In this document: positions 11,236 through 20,676 of the stretch, piece after piece
Layout of the letters: each line of letters starts with the position of its first letter
Position numbering within the stretch: position 1 is the stretch's first letter
Assembly: GCF_002865645.1 (NCBI RefSeq)
Contig: NW_020194677.1
Location: forward strand, 434,001-498,000
Direction: 5' to 3'
Source: Hyaloscypha bicolor E
Lineage: Eukaryota > Ascomycota > Leotiomycetes > Helotiales > Hyaloscyphaceae
DNA length: 64,000 nucleotides
Position numbers and translations under genes: made by a program
Notes under the pieces: model-generated
What the model was told of the DNA's origin: nothing
Databases searched by the model: none
What the model saw: only the letters and a program-made list of their open reading frames with translations

Positions 11236-12146
11236 TCAACCGTGGTCCTCCCTTGATTCTACCTCGAGCAGCTCCCACATATGGGGGAACCGGATTACGA
11301 GACTTTTCTCATTGTCTCTCGTCAGACATTGTTTGTGGGAAACCGTCAGTGCCGTGGAAGCGGACTCCGCGCTTTCAAAAGCAGATGCCACGATAGCCTT
11401 GGACAAAGTCTCGACGTCCTGGCCATTGCCCCAGTTTGGAAGGCAGGAAAGGCTGTTGAAGTGCTTAATTATGTCCCCGTAACCGTCGGATTGGCGGTGC
11501 TCCAGAACGAACTCAACTCCAGCAACTCTTAGCTGGTGCTGAAGAAGCGTCAAACACTCTTCCGCCGTCATGTTCTGGAATACATGCCCCTCTGGAAACC
11601 TACTTGAGAGACCTGGATTGACTTTGAGAAGCCTGTTCATATCTTTGGTGGAGCCAGCGAGTATTACAACGAGTTTGCCCAAGAATTGGGGTTGAGTAAG
11701 ACTACTAACCAGCTCATCGGTGGCTTCTTTTGCGAACTGGCCTTTACCTAATCTGTAGGCTTCATCTACGAAGAGGACCTTCCCCAAACCATCTTTTAAA
11801 ATAGTTATTATTTTCGATCCGGTTTGGCCAACATACGGAGTGTCGAGGTCTGAAGCCGAATGCTCAAGATATTCAGGAGCCGATAACAGACCCATACTAT
11901 AGAATACCTGGCCTATCTTTTGAGTAATAGTTGTCTTTCCGGTTCCTAAATCAGTTATTAGACGGGCTCTGAGAAGGGTTCTGTATTATAATAACTAGAC
12001 AGAGTACTAGTTCTGGAAGTTCTAAAGCTTATTTCTCTACTAATATTAGAATCTCTACTAATATTAGGACCTTAATAGGCTAGGGGCACCCCGTTCGGTG
12101 CCTTTAGCACCTTATGGCATATAGAGCCTAACTATCTATAAAATAT

Positions 12147-12316
12147 ATCTATATACGGGACATATCTATATACAGGACATATCTATATACGGGACATATC
12201 TATATACAGGACATATCTATATACGGGACATATCTATATACAGGACATATCTATATACGGGACATATCTATATACGGGACATATCTATATATAAAGTATA
12301 TCTATATTTAAAGTAT
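12147..12316. repeat. 17-bp minisatellite with a 34-bp higher-order period
   Basis: Eight exact-length copies of a 17-bp unit (atctatatacNggacat) run from 12147 to 12282, followed by two diverged copies to 12316. The variable base alternates strictly G, A, G, A, G, A across copies one to six, then G, G. This shows that the recent amplification unit was the 34-bp dimer. Related flank sequence (ggctaggg...cggtgcctttag and ggctaggg...cggcgcctttag) occurs on both sides near 12075 and 12340, so the array sits inside a larger duplication. Confidence 0.9.
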
Positions 12317-12394
12317 ATTCTCTACTAATACTAGGAGCTTAGAAGGCTAGGGATACGGCATTCGGCGCCTTTAGTACCTTATAGGAGTATATAT

Positions 12395-12535
12395 ATATTC
12401 CTTTATTTGCTAAGATATTACCATATTAGCGGCCGTATATAAATATCCCTAATTTGGATTATATTTTGGCCGAATTAGGGATATTTATATACGGCCACTA
12501 ATATAGTAATATCTCAGCGAACGAAAGGATATCTT
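12395..12535. repeat. Long near-perfect palindrome, MITE-like
   Basis: Left arm about 12395-12456 and right arm about 12469-12535 are reverse complements over roughly 60 bp with few mismatches, around a short spacer. Core matching tracts include cggccgtatataaatatccc on the left and its complement on the right. It could be a foldback MITE or a replication or repair product. No target-site duplication is clear because both flanks are TA-rich. Confidence 0.8.
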
Positions 12536-13874
12536 ATATATATATATATATATTCTTAAGGATATACTTCCTAAGCGATTATAAGTAAGAGACAGAGAGA
12601 CGTGTGTCTTGCCCACCTTTTATATATATACCGGAGGCTAAAGAATAGCCAAAAAAGAAAGCCTTATTTTTAATAAAATTATGAAAATTAGCTTGCAAAG
12701 TATAGGGGAAGGAGGCTAGAAGAGAATCCAATTCTCAATTATATAAGTACCCGTTATAGGGTTTACCCAGAAAGGGTACTTATATATTCTAATTAGAGTC
12801 AGCCTCCTGTCATTTTCCCTTTGGGTATATACCCATATTTTAGGAATACTTACAAGCAAAACAGGGATATTGCAGGGATTGGCAGGGGCACATTGTTTTT
12901 ATATCTATCTTACCTAACGGGCTTGTAAAGACGAAATTAAATGAAATACGCGACTTTAAGTCCATACTACAAGCTCTCATATTAGTCGCAATCTGCTAGT
13001 ATATATCAAGCTTGCTAATTACTATCTCGCAGCCCGCTACATCTGCAAAGAGCTTCCGGAGAGCTATATTATAGTCCGATTAAAATTCTCGTCGAAATCT
13101 TATGGTAAGAAGAAAACTTCCGCTTGCTGGCTCATTGCGCCCTAGATGGGCTGTCTTTTCTGTTCCTGAGCTTTAGTACGAGAGATCAGGTTCTCTATAT
13201 TATTAGTATTGCCAAAATTGGGCCAGTTGCGAGCCCTCGAGATGGGACCGATCGCTACATTCTTGGCTTCCTCAGTTGCTTCAAGTCCCTCCTTTTTAAG
13301 TTTGAGTTCGAGAATTTGCCTCAACTATTGATTATTAAAGTCTTCGAAGTGGACTATATAGCTGAGCCGAATCCATACAGTCCTTCCTAGGGGGTGCTAT
13401 AAAAGCGAGTATGACAGGGAGTTAGACGCATTAAGCGGGACACCTACAAAAGTAGTATAGAGGCTGCCAAGGCCAAGAGACTTCTTTTATATATATAGCA
13501 ATATTAGTAAACAATTGTTTAAATTGCATTTTAAGCGCGAGCGCAAAAAGGGTCAGGAATACCAAACCCATAATATTAATTATATTAACTATATTACTAT
13601 TTATTAATAGAACTCCATAATTTTAATTAAAATAGATGAGGGTATTAGTACGATTAATTTAAGCTACTATAGTTCTCTTCTGGACTTATAATTTCTAAGT
13701 TATTTGAGATCGGGCAAAAATGCGATTTTCTAGCCTTATACCCCAAGCTTTACTAAGCCCAGCCCCTCGATTTTCGATTTTCGTATCCCTCTAACTCCTT
13801 TTCTAAATAACTTTTAAACCATACTTCTAGACTTAGTACTCTCGGGTTTAAATAGATTATATAAGTGTTTTATT

Positions 13875-14210
13875 ACTCTCTTTAAGAGCTTATATTATTA
13901 TAATATGATTTGGGACTATAGTCGGCAAATTAATACTATTTTATACTAAAATTAAAAGTAAAAACTGCCCTTTATTAAATTATATAATTAATCTGCTTCT
14001 AGCCAAAGAGCCCTCTTACTAAAAGAAAGCCCCAGATATTCCCTTATTCTCTCTAAGAGCTTAGACTATTTTAATAAGGTTTGGAACTGTGGCTAATAAA
14101 TTAATACTATTTTATACCAAAATTAAAAGTAAAATCGCTATTTACTAAATTATATAATTAATTTGCTTCTAGCCAAATAGACCTCTTATCTAAAGAAAGC
14201 CCCAAATGCC
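13875..14210 (+). repeat. Direct duplication of about 165 bp inside the outer element
   Basis: Two diverged copies lie about 171 bp apart, near 13875-14042 and 14046-14210. They share landmarks such as taagagct, aaattaatactattttata, aaaattaaaagtaaaa, ttgcttctagccaaa/tctgcttctagccaaa and gaaagcccca. The differences are mostly transitions. This indicates that the element grew by internal tandem duplication. Confidence 0.75.
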
Positions 14211-14332
14211 CCTATTAATTTGAGCTTATTGCCGTTTTAATTAAGGCTATTATTATTGAGAAGTCGTAAAAAATAATTTCGTGGTTTTGGCGTTCTCGAC
14301 CCTTTTTGCGCTCTCGCTTAAAATGCAATTTA

Positions 14333-14595
14333 CGAGCCTACCGACATAAGTCTATGGTTTTAGCGATGTTTTCAGGCATCGCAAAAACCGAAGTCGCGCA
14401 CTTCACTTCACGATTTCTCGATAACTATAGATTAAAACCTTATATAATTCAAGCGCATAAAATAACAAAAGCTAGAATGAGTTTAGAAGGCCTTTAAACT
14501 CAATTCTGAATATAAATTAAAAGTGTCCAAAATAGTTATGGGGTTCGTTTCTTAGCGAAATGCCCTAAAACCATAGACTTATGTCGGTAGGCTCG
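14333..14595. mobile_element. 263-bp MITE with perfect 31-bp terminal inverted repeats and TTA target duplication
   Basis: The termini at 14333-14363 and 14565-14595 are perfect 31-bp inverted repeats (cgagcctaccgacataagtc...). TTA flanks both sides (14330-14332 and 14596-14598). A 3-bp TTA duplication is typical of PIF/Harbinger-class elements. It lies inside the right terminal repeat of the outer element, so it inserted later. No coding capacity is present. Confidence 0.85.
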
Positions 14596-14767
14596 TTAGA
14601 CGATTGTTACTAATATCGCTGTATTGCTGTAATATGAAGGCGAAAGGGGAAAGTTTAGCGAGAGGTTGCAATTGCCTTGACGGTGCTAAAATTGCAGTGC
14701 ACGTTATCCTATATTTCTTATATATGCAATCTATATAGGCCAAACTAATAGCCCAATTCGCCATATC

Positions 14768-16870
14768 AATTATACTTGAGATCTAACCCGAGAATTAAGA
14801 ATTGGGTGGTGGAGTCTATATATCGCGGACTTGACTCTGTTGATGTTACTTGCGTTCGCTTTAAACGAGATTTTATTACATATTCCGGAAGCCATAATTT
14901 ACGCGACCACTACGGTGTCTACCTCATTGGCAATACCGACACTTACTCCAATATACCCATGTGGGCCAAAGTCCTTGGAATACTACAGGCGACAGATTCG
15001 GTAGGCAAAGCATTAGGTCTCTGTTACCCTCGATACCCTAATACCGAGATCCAAGTCCGCCAGCCGGATAACTTTGCCAGACTAAGTCCGAAGGAGGATG
15101 CCAACTTGCGTGCTACAGGCGTCTTTCCAGGTGTGGTTATTGCTGCCAGGCGAGGTGTTACTCTGAAAGTATATACCAAGTCTTCCCCTGTCCCCAGCCA
15201 TGTTAATGCCTCCATATCCCGTATAACTATGGATATTAGAAAGCAATATGCGGCGAAGACTACGGTATTTGTCTAATACTACTAAGCAATGTATTCCTTC
15301 CGTACTCTTATTTAAAAGATGGTGTTCCTTGCTATTGGTTACAAGATACTAGTAAGATCAAGTGTGATATTCTTGTTGAGAAGCGAGTACCAGATTACGG
15401 GTATATCATATAAACCCAATATTAGCGGGATATTGCTTCGGAGACTTTTAGCTGCCCTGTATTATGCGAAGCAAACTTACCTTGCGGGTATTGCTATCCC
15501 GGCTCTTGTGGTCATTATCATAAGAAAAGCGCTAATAATAGTCCTACTATTAAATACAGAAAGTGTATAAAGATTTGCGGACGGCGCTTTGTAACTTGCA
15601 ACTACACTTGTCAGAAACTTTGTTATGATGGCATTAACTATAGACTCTATTTATTACCTTGCGAGGTAAGACATTTCAAGCTACTTCTGTCACTGGGCCA
15701 TATAACTTCTCTCGAGAATTTGATGTTTTATTGCTTTCATAAATTTTCAAACATGCCTTGCTAGCCTGAGATCCTCTTCTTAATATAGTTAGATTAATTA
15801 TACTAATAATAAACAGGTTCGCTATTCACACTCTCGTTGTACCTTACGATACTGTGAACCATGTGCACCATATATTAAGAGCTGTACTTGGTCTTGTAAG
15901 TGTATGGGTACTTATAGGATGCCGTACGCTGCACCATGTGTCCGCCTCCCTTGCAATTGGCGCTGCCCTAAGAACCTTCTATACGGGCACTAATGCCCAG
16001 GTATCAGTGATAAAATATGTTATAAAGACTATTATCACACATGTGCTAGTAGAGACGACACCCGAGTAGACCTCCTTGAGATGAAGACATATGGAGAGAT
16101 TGACCCGGATAAAGCACCTATCGTGGTACTTGGATGCGGCCACTTCTTTACTGCGGAAACTCTCAATGGCCTTATGGGAATGGGAGAAGTATACTTGGTG
16201 GATGGAAATGGCAAGTTCACTGGACTCAAAGACGTATCTGCTGAACTAAGCCGGTTAATACCTCGTTGTCCAGATTGCCAGCGCCCGGTTAGACAATATG
16301 CTACGCAGTAATATAATCGCATGATTAATAGGGCAGTTATTAATGAGATATCTAAACTATTCCTCGTAAATGGACAGGATGAACTTCGAGTATTAGAGCA
16401 GCAGATAAAGGAGTTGGAGCAAAGTTTAGAAACGACCCGCGTGGAGATCATAAACTCAATTCGCTTACTAAGAATGAGTTTATATATCTCTCACTTCTGC
16501 GAAGGTCTCGAAGATCGAAAAAGAGCTCAACGAGCGACAAGACAAGTTTAAGGGACTTTATATGGCAATTTAATCCTTCTGCAAGAAGTTTGCTGATAGG
16601 CATTAACCTGTGCAGAAGCTTCACAATGCCACAGCTTATGCGGCCAGATACAGACCTATGAACGTTTTAATGGCTAACTTGAGCCTCGTTAATGCTATCC
16701 TAGCTACCCCATGCGATTACCGAGTCATATACCGTGCTGGTATAGCACAGATTAGGGTGGAATATATCCTCCTCAGGGACAAGTTCAGTATTATTCAGGC
16801 CGTAAAGGCGGCAACTTCAATAGTTTCTGAAGTCCTGGCGGTTTCCGCCAGAGAATCAATCCCGGGATAG
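14768..16870 (+). pseudogene. Remnant of an NFX1-type zinc-finger helicase (C-terminal half)
   Basis: ZNFX1/Hrr1-like helicases act in RNA silencing and heterochromatin in other fungi. Here only the part after the helicase core remains. At 14776-15090 the frame gives NWVVESIYRGLDSVDVTC, HYGVYLIGNTDTYS, WAKVLGILQATDSVGKALGL and NTEIQVRQPDNFARLS. A frameshift near 15090 leads to a zinc-finger frame with ACYRRLSRCGYCCQARCY ... FPCPQPC, stop, and LPCGYCYPGSCGHY. Several expected CGH motifs read CGY, and Gln codons read as stops, consistent with C-to-T mutation. 15600-16080 is heavily decayed. 16081-16311 is intact (VVLGCGHFFTAETLNGLMGM, PRCPDCQRPVRQYATQ). 16321-16870 continues with NRAVINEISKLFLVNGQDEL and QKLHNATAY. 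The helicase half is absent upstream. Confidence 0.8.
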
Positions 16871-18019
16871 GAAAGTGGTTTGCCTTTTCTTAATAAAAGC
16901 TGCCCACCAGTAAAAGGCACTGGTGGATGTCAAGTATGTCTGTGGTACGTGCTCCTTCTCGCCTTGGAAATGCATGTAGAATCAATGGACTATATTTATA
17001 CGCGCCGCACACAATACGGAATCTTGATTTCTGCAAAGAGAATTGTGGGATGTGATTTTTTGAGAATTGGACAACTGATTTCGTGATACCTACATTGGTC
17101 CATGTCAACTTTGATGCCATTCTCCAGGCTATTCAAACCATTGATGCAGATTAAACAATCCCATTCCGACATTAAAACTTTCGGGCATTTGGTTGCAAGT
17201 AAATCTAACATCGTGGGAGGCGGGGACACTGTTGCTCAGCCGAGACTGCTGTAGCGGTCAAGTTCGAGTTTCTATTTCCGCCTCAGTAGAGCGGCCTATA
17301 TCTAGGCTCCCCTCACGCCCCTCAGCAATCATCCAACTCGTATTCCTAAGTTTGTAATGCTTGGAACCTTAGTGAGGCTTAGAAGACGATGATTCCTGAG
17401 CTGAGCCTGAGCATCCTGAGAACTCAACAAGTCAGCCAGCCCACCGTAATTCGGTCCCATTTTGGATATCCTGTGTGCCCCAGCTACGCTTGCCCTGCCC
17501 GACTTTTCTAGGGCCCATTCTGCTCCCTTACCAAGGGTTCCTACCACACTCGATTCTAGGCCCCTTTCGTCAAAGAGCAGTGTCTAGTACGACTAACTCA
17601 ACGTCCCAATTTAAGCATCAATGTTGGCCAAGCAAGCTTATTTACATATTGACTAGGTTTGCACCGGACAGTGGAACCCCGCTGACTGTAGCAGGCCTGT
17701 GGAACCACAGCTCTGGATTGCCGAGCACTGCTGAAGATTTGTTTGGTAAACGTCCTTTGCAACGAAAGCCCTTCGTCTCAAATTGCTGACGACTTACTAA
17801 GCTATACTAAATATTCAAAAGAATAGACGAACAAGAGAATTCAGATAACTGCTGAACTGAGATGGAGTGTCCCGCAGGCGAATATGTCGGCCGAACATAT
17901 TCCCTTTTCAGATTTAGGCGTCTTCTCAATCTATCTCTCGTGCTATAAACAAGGCTGGAAAATAATCTCTCATTCCCTCATTCCCTCAGTAGCGAATTCC
18001 AAAGAATTTGTCTCACCCA
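16871..18019. other. Intergenic, no gene recognised
   Basis: This stretch follows the NFX1 remnant and precedes the 3' end of the dynamin gene (minus strand). Short frames at 16880-17229 and 17329-17789 on both strands have no recognisable domain. The first 200 bases may still be decayed NFX1 sequence, but I could not align them to the expected C terminus. Confidence 0.4.
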
Positions 18020-20676
18020 TCAAGTCCTTGAGCGCAAAGCAATGTCGGCTTTCTCAAGCGCGTTCTTCAATCCAGCCAACCGCTCCTTCAGTTCCTTCCG
18101 CGCAGCCCTCGTCTCTTCATTTTCACCCACGAGCTCCTCGAGTTCGTCATCCTCCAATTTATCAACCCAGTTCCGGTTGAACAGCCTCAGCGGTCCATTT
18201 GGACCCAGCAGATGCCTCTCAACAACCTGAATAATGACATTGTCTACGAATCTCGGATACGCTACTTTCCAGTATGCATACAGCCAGTCGTGTACTTCAT
18301 AGACCCTCTTGTTGTTAAAATAAAATAATGCGCGAGCTGACACCTGATCCAGGGATGCTTGAGATGGGTTTGCCTCGGTTGCCGCAGCCTTTTTCTGCTC
18401 CGCTAGCTGTAACTTCACTTGTCTTTCTATGCGAGGGTGCTGGCATTCCTGGATGAAAAACTCAAGTTGAGGATTCCAGCTGTCGATGTAGTCACGATCC
18501 CTGAGGATGTTGTGGAGCTCAGCCTTGGCGTCCTCGAATGCTTTCATTTCCCGCGCTTCGAGCTTCTCGCGGATCTTGAGACGTAAGGCGTCATTCTTGC
18601 ATGCAAATTCGAACAGATCGTTGTTGCAGGCTTTGATGGCGCCTTCGACCTGCTGGATGTAAAAATTTGTTTTTGTTTCCCAAGATTCAGTTTGCAGTTT
18701 GACTAGTGCCTTTTTGAGACTTCGAGGTGCGTCGTGACGAGGTTCTGAGCCAATGTGGGCGTCCCAGGTGTTGTTGATCCAGCCCAAGATTCCGATTCCG
18801 TCAGCCTCATCGTCTTGGTCGTTCAGCTGCCACTGGTACTTGATCGCATTGTGCCGCATTGCAGAGTCAAACCCATCGTTGAATCTCTTAACATGATATC
18901 TGAGACGAGACGGATGATTTGGGTTGTCCACAAAACGATACTCGCCATTCAAGGATCGTCCGACCTCTGCTTCATACATCGTTTGGATCTCGGACAAGTA
19001 GACTCGTTGATCCCGTGGCTTATCCCGCGGCAGGCCCATACTTTGGATCTTATTATTATACTCAACTTCAAGACTTCTCATCTTGATTCTCAGACCGGGA
19101 AAATTTTCCTTTACCCGTTTGTAGAGGTAGCCTTGGAGAGTACGCTTCAAGCGCTGAATTCCCAGAACGTTGGGGTCAATCGAGTCCCAAGCGGGGAAAT
19201 TCAAGGTGACCTCTTTCCATTTGCCGCCTCCAAAAAATACGTCCTCCTTCCTGTCTCGTTCTTCGAACGATTCTCGGTCTATGACCTCCTTGGGATTGCG
19301 ATTTCTCACAGCAAACCAACCGAGTTTAAGATGATACTCGGAACCCACGCGATTTCTAAGCAAATTGAATGTCTATGATGCACTATGTTAGCATGAGGAA
19401 AATAAGGGTAGCATGTATAGTACGAACACTTTCGTGGTTGATTTCCTCGATTCTGTCAGTTTTCGTAATGACACCAATAGTTCGATCGAGTGCGTGTTCT
19501 TCCGTGACCAAATTGAGCCACTTTTGATTCACAATTACAACATCTGCAGGTGTAGTTGCACTATTGTGAGAGGATGTAAGCTTGTAAATATCGCAGAAAA
19601 TTGGATGGGAGGGGAGTAGGAGTAAGGAAAGGCAGAGGACGTACAGAACAATTGCTTGTTCGTTTTTGATGTACTGACGTGCTAATTCTATTGAGAGTTG
19701 GATGTCTACTGTCGCTCCATCTGTCTTTAAGTAAGCTCACTGCAAGTGGGCGACCCCATCAAACTCAAGGATAAATGTATGAGAAAAGTGGAAGTTCCAA
19801 AAGAGGCTTACTGCTGATGAGCCCAGGGATGTCGACAATACTGAAGTGAGCCTGGTTCGGTTTGCGTACAGTGATCTGCAATCTATGTTTTAGGAGCTGA
19901 GGTATCGGAAGTGGTCTCAGGTCCGTTGAGCTAATCCCATGCCTTGGGTGCACCCCATTCTTGGAAATTCCAGGCGGAAGCAGGTGGGTCGGACTCATCT
20001 TATTGAAGGCGTCATCGATGTCCTCCCTCAAGTGCTGATAAACCTCAACCCACTCATCGGATTCGAAGCTTTTGGGTGAGAAAGGTGCAGCCTGAGATGA
20101 ACTAGAGCCGTCCATCTTCACTTCGACCATGTAACCAGGTCTTTCTGAAGGGCTGCACCGGCGGATCGTGGTCTCTGTAACAAAACGGGTGCAAAGTTCA
20201 CGGGCGACTGGGAACGGGAGTCGAGTGAGGGCTTGGAGGACGGAGGACTTCCCAGTGCTTGTGTCGCCAACAACTACGATCTCGAAATTTAGGTTAGCGA
20301 CGGTATGAAGCTTGATAGGCGCAACGAATACCTGAGGGATATGAAGCTCCTCGTTTCGGAGAGAGTCAATTTTGCGTATATCATCGACAATTGCGAGCAG
20401 CTTCTCTCCATCGTCCCCCATCAAATTCCCGAGTTCGGCCTCATCTTTGATATCGTTGAACTCAGGCGATAGGAATTTGTTTCTAGTGACCCAACTATTC
20501 GTCTTCTGGAGATTTGGAGCTGTGAAATTCGAGTCAGGATCTTTTTTGGAATTCCTCGGGTCTTTTGGTTGGCTGCTCGTAGCATCCGAGTCGCCGCTCA
20601 TGGTTGTTGGTTGACTTGTCCAGCCGTCGCTGCTCCTAATGGATGGGCTGGATGATGTGCTTGTCGCTCCAAACAT
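18020..20676 (-). CDS. Dynamin-like GTPase (Mx/dynamin superfamily)
   Basis: A large self-assembling GTPase of the dynamin superfamily, of the divergent fungal group often labelled Mx-like rather than Vps1 or Dnm1. Exons 20676-19812, 19720-19645, 19560-19428 and 19372-18020 give 808 residues with consistent phases. Residues 1-90 are a Ser/Asp-rich extension. The G domain has the P-loop GDTSTGKSS (137-145), the G2 threonine in RFVTETTIRR, G3 DIPG (282-285), and G4 TKTD (346-349) within RTIGVITKTD. The stalk starts at LLRNRVGSEYHLKLGWFAVR and SFEERDRKEDVFF. A helical C-terminal region (DNVIIQVVERHLLGP through LKERLAGLKNALEKADIA) corresponds to the GTPase effector domain. There is no PH domain or proline-rich tail. 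The segment between G2 and G3 is longer than usual. The membrane target is unknown. Confidence 0.88.

Larger units (their letters stand above)
11946..12913 (-). other. Repeat-filled 968-bp intron of the AAA+ ATPase remnant
   Basis: On the minus strand the donor reads CCGTTAG/GTAAGA and the acceptor TGATTTAG/GAACC. Joining them restores the Walker A motif P-L-G-T-G-K-T-T across the junction, in phase. The interval is far longer than the 45-60-bp introns elsewhere in the window. It carries a 17-bp minisatellite, a palindrome of about 140 bp, a TA run (about 12534-12553), and a smaller inverted repeat around 12758-12796. Its size is best explained by insertion of repeats into a normal short intron. 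Confidence 0.65.
11236..13430 (-). pseudogene. Remnant of a multi-domain AAA+ ATPase (CbxX/SpoVK type)
   Basis: Fungal proteins of this type carry two or three CbxX/CfxQ-like AAA+ modules. Reading from the upstream end (minus strand), 13400-13110 encodes the end of one AAA module: VHFEDFNNQ, stop, LRQILELKLKKEGLEATEE, then RARNWPNFGNTNNIENLI. A linker follows with stops and a frameshift. Then RKLFADVAGCE ... SKLDIY, stop, QIATNMRACSMD ... FNFVFTSPLG enters the next module and reaches a donor at 12913. After a 968-bp intron the frame resumes at 11945 as TGKTTITQKIGQVFYSMG (Walker A), VGQTGSK, GLGKVLFVDEAYRLGKG (Walker B), VVILAGSTKDM, and NPGLSSRFP, and stops at 11236. The exon after the intron is stop-free over 236 codons, while the earlier part has at least four in-frame stops of the CAG/CAA-to-TAG/TAA kind. 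The protein is cut at both ends, so I call it a pseudogene. Confidence 0.8.
13497..14620. mobile_element. Non-autonomous terminal-inverted-repeat element (outer), interrupted
   Basis: The left terminus (13497-13572) and right terminus (14288-14332 plus 14599-14620) are inverted copies of each other once the inner element is removed. The best-matching core is attgcattttaagcg followed by gagcgcaaaaagggtc. The element is AT-rich, has no coding capacity, and would be about 858 bp without the inner insertion. An apparent TA flank at 13520/14331 is internal to the longer terminal repeat, so the superfamily (Tc1/mariner versus another) is unresolved. The outermost ends are approximate. Confidence 0.7.

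Noticed and set aside
11281..11532. Plus-strand frame over the AAA+ remnant
   Set aside because: It is antisense to a frame with clear Walker motifs.
12147..12316. CRISPR-like array
   Set aside because: The repeats are directly adjacent with no unique spacers, and the host is a fungus.
13520..14332. TA dinucleotides as target duplication of a mariner-type element
   Set aside because: The symmetry continues beyond these bases once the inner MITE is removed, so they are inside the terminal repeat.
18755..19378. 207-codon plus-strand frame
   Set aside because: It is antisense to the dynamin stalk coding exon, whose frame matches the family over several hundred residues.
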